From NCBI RefSeq assembly GCF_964340395.1, contig NC_135550.1, positions 3,703,101-3,767,100 on the forward strand: a stretch of DNA of 64,000 bases, read 5' to 3'. Position 1 is the first letter of the stretch. Each line of letters begins with the position of its first letter. Under the pieces are notes generated by a model that was not told the DNA's origin, searched no databases, and worked only from the letters and a program-made list of their open reading frames with translations. This document shows, one piece after another, positions 43,634 to 48,960 of this stretch. The position numbers were made by a program, and so were the translations under genes. The DNA is from Glandiceps talaboti (taxonomy: Eukaryota; Hemichordata; Enteropneusta; Spengelidae).

Positions 43634-44342
43634 TGCATATGTGAATGATGTATATAAACTTAAAGTCAAAAACCACCCGACCTATTGCAGCAGACCCCTG
43701 TTGTATGAGTCCCCCTTGATAGAGATGAACTCTAGGATCTACTGGTAAGAACAGATGTGAAGTCATTCACAATTGTTAACACATAACAGTCTGCTCTATA
43801 CTATGTCAAGTTTTATGACCATTAATAGTACACTGTACATCAGAAATCCATGTACACTAAAACCATGACTGACTCACTTTTCGAGGAAGACCAGCAGCTT
43901 GGAAGAGCCAGTGGTCCTTTATGACCAACAGTGATTTTCAAATCCATGAATTGTACACAATGACTGAACACATGAAACAATCACAAATATTTTGTACAGA
44001 ACGCCAGAAAATAATAAATGGTTTCAATAATATCTATTCCTGAAATGTAATACTTGCTTTACATTGTGTTCCTGACAGGTATTTGACCAGGAGACACTTG
44101 TCAAACTTAGCCCAAAATATGGTATGTTGGTGGAACTTGATGAAGATGGTGTTATTACCCAAAGTTTACATGATCCTACAGGTGAAGTTGTTCCTTCTGT
44201 GAGTGAAGTCTTAGAACCTACTGCCGGACAGTTGTATCTTGGGTCCTACCATTCTCCTTTCATTGCTAAGTTAGATTTGTATGGATCGGATTATACACCA
44301 CCATCTACTACAGGAAAGGACACCAAGTCAACACATTCGTAA
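5275..44342 (+). CDS. APMAP: APMAP-like strictosidine-synthase-family membrane protein (9 coding exons)
   Basis: Joined coding exons: 5275-5399, 15180-15284, 18068-18183, 22177-22269, 25914-26030, 28920-29091, 29381-29515, 37287-37476, 44079-44342. They total 1317 nt, encoding 438 residues plus stop, close to the roughly 416 of vertebrate APMAP. All internal junctions keep the frame and use GT-AG. The layout is a short basic/acidic cytoplasmic N-terminus, one hydrophobic segment (about residues 49-67) and a lumenal/extracellular six-bladed beta-propeller. Family landmarks are GPESL, a TGTLDG blade turn, CGRPLGVR, FLNDLAV..IYFTDSS, FPNGVELS, LPDNIRSSSGGGYWVGLATIR, SLHDP and LYLGSYHSPF. Vertebrate APMAP is a type II membrane glycoprotein reported to have arylesterase activity and a role in adipocytes. 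The function here is inferred from family only. Exon 1 is the least certain exon. Most introns are filled with minisatellites. Confidence 0.9.
5408..5462. repeat. Short nested palindromes, catggaagtatacttccatg
   Basis: A perfect 20-bp palindrome (catggaagtatacttccatg) lies beside a second small hairpin (ccatggatttacatccatgc). The same 20-bp palindrome recurs at about 30776-30795 inside a TIR element, so it is probably transposon-derived. Confidence 0.6.
5592..5672. repeat. Hairpin (inverted repeat)
   Basis: The arms gtactcgattctgaca and tgtcagaatcgagtcccgta face each other across about 45 bp. Short, probably a remnant of a MITE. No function inferred. Confidence 0.5.
5699..5892 (+). repeat. 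Left arm of a 5.3-kb-spaced inverted repeat
   Basis: The segment starting tttcagagtatgataaaata and ending near aggtcaggccag is about 75-80% identical by eye to the reverse complement of 10793-10988. The two arms face each other. They may be the ends of one 5.3-kb element or two MITE copies in opposite orientation. Confidence 0.6.
5893..7060. other. Intron 1 sequence, no feature recognised
   Basis: AT-rich intronic sequence. A small alternating purine-pyrimidine patch, gtggcgcgcgtgcgcacgca, sits near 6551. No gene or repeat could be supported. Confidence 0.4.
7070..8045 (+). mobile_element. Dispersed repeat family with internal ~280-bp units
   Basis: Recurring blocks such as gatatgcaaattagggctaa, followed by a tctttttggtcaaaa block and actactgggcagattgggct, repeat about every 280 bp. 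The same blocks recur at 15710-16260 and 41838-42590. A high-copy interspersed repeat of unknown class with no coding frame. Confidence 0.65.
8340..8530 (+). repeat. Direct repeat, copy 1
   Basis: The ~170-bp segment from actttaaaggtgattcaaaa to gagttttcgggtatttc is closely repeated at 9905-10075. The fold-back element at 8550-9340 begins just downstream of this copy. Confidence 0.75.
8550..9340. mobile_element. Fold-back element with long terminal inverted repeats
   Basis: The left end (tgtgacgtcataaggagtac) continues for over 100 bp as the near-perfect reverse complement of the right end. A second paired block (left about 8842-8905, right about 9160-9225, containing cttcttgtcggcaaa) shows that the arms extend further, with extra sequence in the left one. 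No coding region, so non-autonomous. A target duplication was not clear. Confidence 0.75.
9905..10075 (+). repeat. Direct repeat, copy 2
   Basis: Second copy of the 8340-8530 segment, with small indels. Confidence 0.75.
10076..10792. other. Intron 1 sequence, no feature recognised
   Basis: No coding frame or repeat stands out between the direct-repeat copy and the right inverted-repeat arm. Confidence 0.35.
10793..10988 (-). repeat. Right arm of the 5.3-kb-spaced inverted repeat
   Basis: Reverse-complement partner of 5699-5892. It shares the cctggcctg/caggtcaggccag block, the ttttgtaccgacc block and the tattttatcatgttctgaaa end. Confidence 0.6.
11100..11330 (+). repeat. Low-complexity (GATGAT)/(CCA)n region
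   Basis: Contains gatgatgat stretches and about eight accacc triplets (11256-11280). Simple sequence only. Confidence 0.7.
11846..14372 (+). repeat. 43/44-bp minisatellite (~58 copies) in APMAP intron 1
   Basis: Head-to-tail copies of a unit running gagctcaaaatatatagatc then tatggcaatgatatattcat then ctg. The two main variants differ at agctc versus atctc and by one A, and are intermixed. Rarer changes (tacacatc, gatatgttc) recur in neighbouring copies, which points to local unit duplication. There are no spacers, so it is not a CRISPR-type array. Confidence 0.97.
14373..15179. other. End of intron 1, no feature recognised
   Basis: Unique-looking AT-rich sequence leading to the polypyrimidine tract (tttcctttttttttctaacag) of the next exon. 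The open frames of up to 122 codons here lack any recognisable family. Confidence 0.4.
15180..15284 (+). CDS. APMAP: APMAP-like coding exon 2 (membrane anchor)
   Basis: Acceptor ttctaacag|G and donor TTCAG|gtaatc. It encodes residues 43-76, including the hydrophobic stretch VTLIFLTALGITVLILFLL that would anchor the protein as a type II membrane protein, followed by a Pro-rich linker (PSPIQPEAF). Confidence 0.85.
15356..15420 (+). repeat. (GT)n microsatellite
   Basis: Interrupted GT dinucleotide repeat with tgtttgtgtg and gcgtgcgtggg variants. Confidence 0.9.
15710..16680 (+). mobile_element. Dispersed repeat, same family as 7070-8045
   Basis: It repeats the blocks ggcaaattaggt, tctttttcgtcaaaaa and aactactgagcagatt, then ccatagcaaccacaaccatg. 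It ends in a gacagacagacagacacaca tail, after gccagatgtttttgagaaaa. No coding frame. Confidence 0.6.
16945..17640 (+). repeat. Degenerate ~150-bp tandem repeats
   Basis: Five diverged copies of a unit with accaaattatattgaatttg, gcattcttaagatatagcc and gattatgcaaatgagtc blocks, starting near 16960, 17158, 17294, 17415 and 17561. This is an old array, much more diverged than the minisatellites nearby. Confidence 0.65.
17641..17800 (+). mobile_element. Dispersed-repeat tail with (CA)n
   Basis: The stretch ttctagccattttcctaaag to cagacagacagacacacaca matches the tail at 16535-16650. A second end of the same repeat family. Confidence 0.55.
18068..18183 (+). CDS. APMAP: APMAP-like coding exon 3
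   Basis: Acceptor ctttcag|T and donor AATG|gtaagt. It encodes residues 78-115, covering LAPNKKLQRAKRLLEG and the family signature GPESLDFHN that opens the propeller. Confidence 0.92.
18258..18406 (+). repeat. Duplicated segment, copy 1
   Basis: The stretch gaaatttcttttgttgtttg to gataattagaataaaatttt is repeated essentially identically at 19018-19166, each time leading into the 16-bp array. Confidence 0.9.
18405..18836 (+). repeat. 16-bp minisatellite, first block
   Basis: About 27 copies of gtattcaaatagagta with variants in the last five bases (acagta, accgta, aaagta). A short higher-order block containing tattcatataccatag appears twice. Confidence 0.95.
18837..19017 (+). mobile_element. 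Retroelement-tail-like insertion with (TAA)n
   Basis: An (AAT)n run is followed by ttcttatatagcgctttccc and tcaaagcgctttacaattat, a sequence typical of LINE/SINE ends in marine invertebrates. The 149-bp segment upstream of the first array recurs just after this insertion, so it sits within a local tandem duplication. Confidence 0.6.
19018..19166 (+). repeat. Duplicated segment, copy 2
   Basis: Second copy of 18258-18406, 760 bp downstream. Confidence 0.9.
19163..19720 (+). repeat. 16-bp minisatellite, second block
   Basis: About 35 copies of the same 16-bp unit, richer in acagta and accgta variants. It is interrupted at 19720 by the TIR element and resumes at 21280-21326. Confidence 0.95.
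19722..21277. mobile_element. TA-flanked TIR element (1.56 kb) inside the 16-bp array
   Basis: Starts ccgttaaagtcgtattataa and ends with its reverse complement (25 bp: ccgtt..gccgc), with TA on each side. Removing it restores the minisatellite. The motif ggggtgcgacttataata appears near both ends as a subterminal repeat. No transposase frame is seen, so it is non-autonomous. It carries its own 86-bp tandem array at 20611-21030. Confidence 0.8.
20611..21030 (+). repeat. 86-bp tandem repeat inside the TIR element (5 copies)
   Basis: Copies of a unit with gataggtgtaaatgtcccgc, tccctgccgaaaggaaggga and cacccttcttttgatata start near 20615, 20696, 20782, 20868 and 20955. The minus-strand open frames here are repeat artefacts. 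Confidence 0.93.
21329..22176 (+). repeat. 56-bp minisatellite of duplicated 3' splice site (decoy acceptors)
   Basis: About 15 tandem copies of a unit running ttctctctacctttag|atgcaatatatactg then actttgactgatttactgatgacaa. The part ttctctctacctttag|gtgcaatatatactg is exactly the pyrimidine tract, acceptor and first 15 bases of coding exon 4, which follows the last unit. Roughly six units carry the exact exon start (gtgcaat) and the rest have atgcaat. Each also contains ctgat/ctgac branch-point-like motifs. The first unit (AG at 21339-21340) is degenerate. Confidence 0.97.
22177..22269 (+). CDS. APMAP: APMAP-like coding exon 4, flanked by splice-site arrays
   Basis: Acceptor ctacctttag|GTGCAATA and donor CTCCTTGTG|gtgagt. 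It encodes residues 117-146 (AIYTGTLDGQ..KVVGDKIQTVATFGTPPC), matching the first propeller blade of APMAP, with phases that fit both neighbours. This 93-bp exon is the only unique sequence between an array of copies of its own acceptor and an array of copies of its own donor. Confidence 0.93.
22262..23028 (+). repeat. ~19-23-bp minisatellite of duplicated 5' splice site (decoy donors)
   Basis: About 36 copies, counting the real one, of ccttccttttgtg|gtgagttaac. The last exon bases (CTCCTTGTG) and the intron start (gtgagttaac) are within the unit. One copy near 22556 repeats aacccctccttgtg then gtgagttaac exactly as at the exon end. Most copies keep GTGAGT. A few are altered (gtgaat, atgagt, gtgcgt, gtaagt). 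The last copy runs directly into the 29-bp array. Confidence 0.96.
23029..25187 (+). repeat. 29-bp minisatellite (~74 copies)
   Basis: The unit tcagaacatagttttagaca then cagcagtga has recurrent variants: tcg/tag, acac/tcac, and cagcagtga/cggctgtga. Blocks of several units recur in the same order, showing higher-order duplication. There are no unique spacers. With the previous array it fills most of intron 4. Confidence 0.96.
25188..25544. other. Intron 4 sequence with a short direct repeat
   Basis: The ~65-bp stretch from atcatacagatatctactga to gagctgacgtag near 25249 is repeated near 25308 with small changes. Nothing else is recognised. Confidence 0.5.
25547..25582 (-). repeat. Lone inverted copy of the 29-bp unit
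   Basis: The reverse complement of this segment (ttagacatgacaatgatcag then aacatcgttttag) matches the 29-bp array unit over about 31 bases with two differences. It stands alone, about 360 bp beyond the array and in opposite orientation. Confidence 0.75.
25914..26030 (+). CDS. APMAP: APMAP-like coding exon 5
   Basis: Acceptor tattgtag|GTAAAT and donor AGACAG|gtatat. It encodes residues 148-185, including the conserved CGRPLGVRMTEDGTLY and DAYLGLHKV segments. Confidence 0.93.
26277..26390 (+). repeat. 38-bp tandem repeat (3 copies)
   Basis: Three copies of a unit with tgaccaggaagtctgtacaa then agtcctgagaataca. Confidence 0.85.
26925..28160 (+). mobile_element. 5'-truncated LINE reverse transcriptase (CR1/L2-like) in APMAP intron 5
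   Basis: One frame from about 26925 to a stop at 27696-27698 encodes the palm and thumb of a non-LTR reverse transcriptase: LLDLSATFDTIDHDILLSRL, GVPQGSVLGPLLFCIYI and the catalytic YADDSQLY. The same frame continues beyond the stop with the typical QHVQNAAAKII and ELHWLPVQDRIKFKLL C-terminal blocks, then decays. The 3' end has aattggcgctatataaattg and a (GATT)n tail at 28136-28158. The endonuclease domain is missing, so it is a dead 5'-truncated copy in the same orientation as the host gene. Confidence 0.9.
28556..28832 (+). repeat. 40-bp tandem repeat (7 copies)
   Basis: The unit accacatgctaacaaatgtg then tgaactactgtacaaacta is repeated seven times with few changes, ending about 90 bp before coding exon 6. 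Confidence 0.93.
28920..29091 (+). CDS. APMAP: APMAP-like coding exon 6
   Basis: Acceptor gttttttag|GTGATG and donor GGAAG|gtaact. It encodes residues 187-242 with the strongly conserved FLNDLAVQDDGIIYFTDSSY and KWERR segments of the APMAP/strictosidine-synthase propeller. Confidence 0.95.
29381..29515 (+). CDS. APMAP: APMAP-like coding exon 7
   Basis: Acceptor cattctcag|ACTAAT and donor CTCAA|gtaagt. It encodes residues 244-287, including LDNLYFPNGVELSAKQDF and ISETTRARI, typical of the family. Confidence 0.95.
29750..30644 (+). repeat. 20-21-bp minisatellite, first block
   Basis: About 43 copies of ttaattagacatagtacatg, alternating with ttaaatagacattgtgtatg in a regular pattern. The pattern forms 40- and 60-bp higher-order units in the second half. 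Confidence 0.96.
30645..32337. mobile_element. TIR element (1.7 kb) inside the 20-bp array
   Basis: The ends are imperfect inverted repeats of about 26 bp. The left starts tagaccattacccgtctcg; the right end, read in reverse complement, starts tagagtattttccgtctcgc. The array resumes immediately after it. TA lies at both junctions, compatible with a TA target, though the exact duplication is unclear. An inner inverted repeat (31460-31670) and a catggaagtatacttccatg palindrome lie inside. No transposase is recognised. Confidence 0.7.
32338..32612 (+). repeat. 20-21-bp minisatellite, second block
   Basis: Continuation, about 13 copies, of the 29750-30644 array beyond the inserted element. Confidence 0.95.
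32680..33230 (+). mobile_element. Dispersed repeat with gtctgtctgtccatccgt-type leader
   Basis: A tccgtctgtctgtccatccg run, then cagacatgcaatatccaatt and later segments, resemble the layout of the elements at 38763 and 39960 and the gcattac/tggtgctcata segments near 36600-36900. Unclassified interspersed repeat. Confidence 0.4.
33533..33735 (-). mobile_element. Dispersed repeat fragment (copy B)
   Basis: Reverse-complement relative of 816-965. Both contain tagccccatctacac, gtcctgaaactgtcctgac and gagaggtttcctgaaacc. Confidence 0.55.
34140..34560. mobile_element. Hairpin element with a trinucleotide microsatellite at its centre
   Basis: A left arm (about 34145-34255: ttccaatgggtcag, agtacgagcgcacatgttga, cgacctgctgtattac) pairs with a right arm (about 34460-34555). 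Between them is (ATC)n followed by (GTT)n at 34283-34362. A fold-back MITE remnant. Confidence 0.65.
34680..35590. mobile_element. Long inverted repeat (~230-bp arms)
   Basis: 34684-34915 and 35345-35580 are reverse complements with scattered changes. Landmarks are gtgtgaagctat, tcatcttcac, cacgctcaatgtgaata, tacgaacacgc, cacatatcctt and caatcacatgatttcaa. The loop of about 430 bp has no recognised gene. It lies directly beside the previous hairpin. Confidence 0.75.
35915..36096 (+). mobile_element. LINE C-terminal fragment (pseudogene) a
   Basis: A frame with one internal stop reads GHSLKIFKPTVRLNIRK, stop, FFSQHVVLHWNNLPEHVIGT, then GTVKDFKIVLDQYW. This resembles the extreme C-terminus of many invertebrate LINE polyproteins ('FF..RVV..WN.LP..V'). 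Only the 3' scrap is present. Confidence 0.65.
36226..36513 (+). mobile_element. LINE C-terminal fragment (pseudogene) b
   Basis: A 95-codon frame, with a start-proximal VEGLVPAIQPADYL, then RVTNNSKCFEI and QSFFVKTLVDWNHLDNSTVC, resembles the C-terminus of a different invertebrate LINE family. A (ACAGAT)n run follows at 36563-36592, possibly its tail. No RT core is present. Confidence 0.65.
36600..37230. other. Intron 7 sequence with two diverged direct repeats
   Basis: Segments near 36612 and 36850 share a ttttggtgctcat block, an atggcagccatatttgtagt block and aaaaatcaatat-like text, as does 32860-32890. Probably interspersed-repeat debris. Confidence 0.35.
37287..37476 (+). CDS. APMAP: APMAP-like coding exon 8
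   Basis: Acceptor tttttcaag|ATATTA and donor TTGAAA|gtaagt. It encodes residues 289-351 with the family hallmark LPGLPDNIRSSSGGGYWVGL and the KPWIRSLLLK end. Confidence 0.95.
37477..38015. other. Start of intron 8, no feature recognised
   Basis: No gene or repeat could be supported here. Confidence 0.4.
38016..38762 (+). repeat. 37-38-bp minisatellite, block 1 (~20 copies)
   Basis: The unit gtacatatccatacactgta then attgagtttgtgatgtat has variants gatctat, gatgtgt and gatgtgtat. The long minus-strand frames (MYGYVHTSQTQLQC type) arise because the repeat has no stop in several frames. Confidence 0.96.
38763..39406 (+). mobile_element. AGTCCCCGC-ended element, copy 1
   Basis: Starts agtccccgcggacgaagtcc and ends agcggggact, giving a 9-bp terminal inverted repeat. 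After the start come a (CGTCCGTG)n run, a tttcttggagatgcctagac block and about two copies of a ~150-bp internal unit (tgcttgaacagatctcattc then gatccaatatggctgcc). Twenty further bases (atgtcattctcaatgacttg) separate it from the resuming array. No transposase is seen. Confidence 0.75.
39427..39959 (+). repeat. 37-38-bp minisatellite, block 2 (~14 copies)
   Basis: Same unit as block 1, between the two copies of the inserted element. Confidence 0.95.
39960..41069 (+). mobile_element. AGTCCCCGC-ended element, copy 2
   Basis: Same ends, same leader and same 3' part as copy 1, and the same junction with the array on both sides. It differs in having about five, rather than two, ~150-bp internal units (near 40228, 40378, 40528, 40679 and 40829). 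Confidence 0.8.
41090..41828 (+). repeat. 37-38-bp minisatellite, block 3 (~20 copies)
   Basis: Third block of the array, with the same variants plus attaagttaatgatg. Confidence 0.95.
41838..42590 (+). mobile_element. Dispersed repeat, same family as 7070-8045
   Basis: Blocks gtgatatgtaaattag, gactttttggtcaaaag, aactactgagcagattggg and tggcccaagcaaacattgcc match the other two copies. Confidence 0.6.
42690..43358. mobile_element. TIR element with 11-bp target duplication and subterminal inverted arrays
   Basis: The sequence tactcatgtga occurs at 42679-42689 and again at 43359-43369, as expected for a target-site duplication. Inside, the left end has about five copies of a ~17-bp unit, caactcgtcccattt. 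The right end has about six copies of the reverse complement, aaatgggacgagttg. The 669-bp element has no coding region. An unusually long duplication could suit a MULE-like or similar superfamily, but this is not established. Confidence 0.7.
43602..43626 (+). repeat. (GT)n microsatellite
   Basis: Twelve GT units. Confidence 0.9.
44079..44342 (+). CDS. APMAP: APMAP-like coding exon 9 (terminal)
   Basis: Acceptor cctgacag|GTATTT, then 87 codons and TAA at 44340-44342. It encodes residues 352-438 with YGMLVELDEDG, SLHDPTG and the final blade LYLGSYHSPFIAKLDLYG, followed by a short hydrophilic tail absent from the vertebrate protein. Seventy bases after the stop a 33-bp array begins, so that array probably lies in the 3' UTR. 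A canonical AATAAA occurs at 45887-45892, but its use is unproven. Confidence 0.95.
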   Translation, partial: VFDQETLVKLSPKYGMLVELDEDGVITQSLHDPTGEVVPSVSEVLEPTAGQLYLGSYHSPFIAKLDLYGSDYTPPSTTGKDTKSTHS

Positions 44343-44414
44343 ACAATCTTTTGTTTATTATGGAAACTATACCACTGGTATTCACTGAAGCCTGTACTAG
44401 CTATAACTTGGGTA

Positions 44415-45056
44415 TTGTTTTGGTCTATTTCATTGATGAGTTGACATTGTACAAGGTCTATTTCATTGATGTGTTGACATTGTACAAGGTCTATTTCATT
44501 GATGAGTTGACATTGTACAAGGTCTATTTCATTGATGAGTTGACATTGAACAAGGTCTATTTCATTGATGAGTTGACATTGTACAATGTCTATTTCATTG
44601 ATGAGTTGACATTGTACAAGGTCTATGTCATTGATGAGTTGACATTGTACAAGGTCTATTTCATTGATGAGTTGACATTGTACAAGGTCTATTTCATTGA
44701 TGAGTTGACATTGTACAAGGTCTATTTCATTGATGAGTTGACATTGTACAAGGTCTATTTCATTGATGAGTTGACATTGTACAAGGTCTATTTCATTGAT
44801 GAGTTGACATTGTACGAGGTCTATTTCATTGATGAGTTGACATTGTACAATGTCTATTTCATTGATGAGTTGACATTGTACAAGGTCTATTTCATTGATG
44901 TGTTGACATTGTATGAGGTCTATTTCACTGATGAGTTGACATTGTACAAGGTCTATTTCATTGACGAGTTGACATTGTACAAGGTCTATTTCATTGATGA
45001 GTTGACGTCAAGTTGTACAACTTACAAAGTCTATGTCATTGATGAGTTGACATTGT
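44415..45056 (+). repeat. 33-bp minisatellite (~19 copies) just downstream of APMAP stop
   Basis: The unit gtctatttcattgatgagtt then gacattgtacaag is 33 bp, a multiple of three. The forward frame therefore stays open for 235 codons and reads VYFIDELTLYK over and over. Sited 70 bp after the stop of the upstream gene, it is most likely untranslated. A real protein is not supported. Confidence 0.95.
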
Positions 45057-45479
45057 GATTCATTGGGACACAGATTTTAGGGTGTGAATCCAAAATCAAT
45101 TTGATTGGATTTATTACACTATACTATGTGTACTAGCTGCTACATCTTACCACTAGATGATTCAATACTGTGCAGTGTGGACGATATCACAATTGAGTCA
45201 TTATATCTAACAATACACTTTGAAAAAACATTCCAGTTGCAGCTAGTACAGCTCAATGACTGTGAATTTATATAAAGATAAAACTAGGAATTTTGAGTGA
45301 GTTACTGGACACTGACATCCTTGAAAACGAATCAGATGACATGCAATGCAATGAACCAATAGCAATAACTTATTAAAATCCTGTACATTTGAAATGTACA
45401 AGTATGCTGTAGAGGTAAGAAGAAGCTACAGTGAAAACCATATCAGGTAGTCATCAACGGCTGTTACACCTCGACATTC

Positions 45480-46110
45480 TTACACAAACTGTCATTGGTC
45501 AGAATTGAATCACATGATCTTCTTTAAATAGAATATTGCCCACGTGAGCAAAGACAAATGCCCAGCACTATTGCCCACTGAAGTTATTTTAAATGTTGCG
45601 CTTCTCTTATGTGCATGTTTTCCAATGTTGCGCGGTCGAGGTGATAAAGTAACTACAGGGAGACACAAATGTTTATTTCTTGCAGAAATTTTAATAGATA
45701 TAATTACAGAATAGCTGTGGGGACACTCAATCTCCTACAAATAATGCAGGCTATGTCCATATTAAATGCCTATATGCAAGTACAATTTCGAAATGCATCA
45801 TCAAAGTGAAACTTTTCTTCTACATGTATGATGAATGATGATGAATGAAAAGTAGGTGAATAACTGGACCAATGAGTGTATGGTGTAATAAAATTAATAA
45901 CACATGCACTTGGGCAACATCACAAATTTAAATGCCCTCGGGCTAGCACTCTTTACCAAAATTTTGATGATGCCCTCGGCAAACTTGTGCAAGCACTAAA
46001 TTGTGATATTGCCCTTGCTGGCATGTTATTATTCAATTATTGCATAGGAAGACAAGAGTGGGAAATATTTGAGCAAGTTACTCGGTGGACAGTGCAATGA
46101 CAGACAATTT
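45480..46110 (+). mobile_element. Probable dispersed repeat
   Basis: Segments such as ttgggcaacatcacaaattt, gatgatgccctcggcaaact and agcactaaattgtgatattg look like a common invertebrate interspersed repeat with internal inverted pieces. An open frame of 74 codons across it has no recognised family. Confidence 0.4.
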
Positions 46111-46231
46111 ATAAACAGGATGGAAAATTTGAATTGGGATGATAAGCAATAACTAGCTACAGAGATACAATGTATGAAGTTTGATAGCATAGCTACTGAA
46201 TATATTTAAAGTAACCCTTTGCTTATTGGGA

Positions 46232-46250
46232 GCTGGGGGGGGGGGGGGGG
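46232..46250 (+). repeat. Poly-G run
   Basis: About 18 consecutive G after gggagct. Confidence 0.9.
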
Positions 46251-46259
46251 AGTTGATGA

Positions 46260-47520
46260 CCCAAAATAAATCCTGGTACACTGTATAATGTTATCTCAAG
46301 AGCTTTTTGGTGCTGTGTAATATTTCATACCTTCACATTTTTATAAACGTGAATAAAAAACAAAGATGAAATTTTGTAATTTGAATATCTTTAGTTTTGT
46401 ATTTTTATTGATAACAGAATGCAGTTTTTTTTATGGTACATGAATACAAAATAAGCAAGTGTTTTAGCTTTGAGATCACTGCAGAGTTAAAACAGTTGGT
46501 ACTCTTACTATTTGAAAAATAGTTTGTTTGTGTTCTTTGATAAAGATATTAGAATTAGTGGATATATAAGATTCATCTAAAACAGTTAAATTTGCCATTT
46601 TAATTTTACTTTGCTTTGCATTTTGATTTTATTTTGACTTTCTTCCTATTTGAAAAATTAAAAATGGTTTTGTTTTGATTTTTTTTAGAAATGGAATTGT
46701 TCTTTTTCATTGTTTTATCACTTTTTTTATCCTGTCCCTTAAATTTTTTTTCCAGAAAATATTACGGATTATAACGATTTTCATCAGTGACAGCCATCGG
46801 TCACCATAATCAACAAGAGAGCCAACAATCAAATCAGATGTAGTCCTCATCTGGCAGAAAATATTTGGCAAGAATTCAACAAAGTTGTAAAAATTATTTG
46901 TTTTACATAAATTCATTGCTTATATGACATTACAATATAGTTACTTTGGAACGGTAAATTGGAAATGAATGTGACTTTTTCATCTGTCTACTTTGGACCT
47001 TAATAATTTCCCCAGCCCAGAGATATATAATGTGTTTTAACATTTTTTGAGTCTTGACTGCAATTTTGATTAAGAAATATTGTAGTGAATATTTACATTG
47101 CTGTTTATCTTGTTGTCGAATCACAGGTGTGGATGTAATGGCTACAATTATCAAATCACAGGGGTTGTGCACAGGGGTATGGATATAACGGCTACGATAA
47201 CCAAAACATGCCTCATTTAACTTTTAAAATCAACCCACTGAGAGTTTTAATATTTTACAGTTTTATTTGATTCTTCCCATTAGCCAATACACCAATATAG
47301 ATGTATTTCCATTGGTTTGAACAAATCTCAGAATAGCAAATTCTATGTAATTAACATGTATACTGCCTAACAAAGCAGCTAAGCTCCTCTGTCAGTTTGA
47401 GGTTATTAGGCTGCGCTGTGGCTAATCTAGTCTGCAGACACAAATTAGCTTTCAGGCTTGACACTACTGGCCACTCAAATGACAAACCATAGACAATGTC
47501 AATGGACAAACATGACATGA
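46260..47520. other. Intergenic, no feature recognised
   Basis: AT-rich sequence between the two genes. A short imperfect direct repeat (ggtgtggatgtaatggctac / ggggtatggatataacggct) lies near 47127-47190. Nothing else is supported. Confidence 0.4.
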
Positions 47521-47530
47521 TCATTTAACA

Positions 47531-48362
47531 CCAAGTCTCTAGGCTATGTCTATGAATTCACAAAGTCTCTAGGCTATGTCTATGAATTCACCAAGTCTCT
47601 CGGCTATATCTATGAATTCACCAAGTCTCTAGGCAATGTCTATATATTCACCAAGTCTCTAGGCTATGTCTATGAATTCACCAAGTCTCTAGGCTATATC
47701 TATGAATTCACCAAGTCTCTAGGCTATGTCTATATATTCACCAAGTCTCTAGGCTATGTCTATGAATTCACCAAGTCTCTAGGCTATGTCTATATATTCA
47801 CCAAGTCTCTGGGCTATATCTATGAATTCACCAAGTCTCTAGGCTATGTCTATATATTCACCAAGTCTCTAGGCTATGTCTATGAATTCACAAAGTCTCT
47901 AGGCAATGTCTATATATTCACCAAGTCTCTAGGCTATGTCTATATATTCACCAAGTCTCTGGGCTATGTCTATGAATTCACAAAGTCTCTAGGCAATGTC
48001 TATATATTCACCAAGTCTCTGGGCTATGTCTATGAATTCACCAAGTCTCTAGGCTATGTCTATATATTCACCAAGTCTCTGGGCTATATCTATGAATTCA
48101 CCAAGTCTCTAGGCTATGTCTATATATTCACCAAGTCTCTAGGCTATGTCTATGAATTCACAAAGTCTCTAGGCAATGTCTATATATTCACCAAGTCTCT
48201 AGGCTATGTCTATGAATTCACCAAGTCTCTAGGCTATATCTATGAATTCACCAAGTCTCTGGGCTATGTCTATATTCACCAAGTATCTGGGCTATGTCTA
48301 TGAATTCACCAAGTCTCTGGGCTGTGTCTATTCTCCAAGTATCTGGGCTATGTCTATATTAA
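47531..48362 (+). repeat. 30-bp minisatellite (~28 copies) with two alternating unit types
   Basis: The unit ccaagtctctaggctatgtc is followed by either tatgaattca or tatatattca. The two types alternate in recurring 60- to 150-bp patterns, so the array has a higher-order structure. Confidence 0.96.
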
Positions 48363-48376
48363 TTTTATCTTTCAAT

Positions 48377-48870
48377 ACAGTAATACTAATAGATCAGCCA
48401 TGGTATCATATAGTTTGCAGTGTGGAGGGTGGAGTAATACTAATAGATCAGCCATGGTATCATATAGTTTGTAGTGTGGAGGGTGGAGTAATACTAATAG
48501 ATCAGCCATGGTATCATATAGTTTGTAGGGTGGAGTAATACTAATAGATCAGCCATGGTATGATATAGCTATAGTTTGTAGTGTGGAGGGTGGAGTAATA
48601 CTAATAGATCAGCCATGGTATCATATAGTTTGTAGTGTGGAGGGTGGAGAAATACTAATAGATCAGCCATGGTATCATATAGTTTGTAGTGTGGAGGGTG
48701 GTGTAATACTAATAGATCAGCCATGGTATCATATAGTTTGCAGTGTGGAGGGTGGAGTAATACTAATAGATCAGCCATGGTATCATATAGTTTGCAGTGT
48801 GGAGGGTGGAGTAATACTAATAGATCAGCCATGGTATCATATAGTTTGTAGTGTGGCGGGTGGAGTGATA
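48377..48870 (+). repeat. 54-bp minisatellite (9 copies)
   Basis: The unit gtaatactaatagatcagcc then atggtatcatatagtttgta then gtgtggagggtgga occurs nine times, with shortened copies near 48520. Both strands are open because 54 is a multiple of three. Confidence 0.95.
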
Positions 48871-48960
48871 AGACGTATATTTTACAGGCCAAGTATCATA
48901 TATAACCAATTCACTTTGCTATTGAGATACATTGTTGGGTGGTCGTACCTCCTGTTGACA

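Noticed and set aside
45876-46100. 74-codon plus-strand frame between the genes
   Set aside because: It lies in sequence that looks like a common interspersed repeat, with no recognised family.
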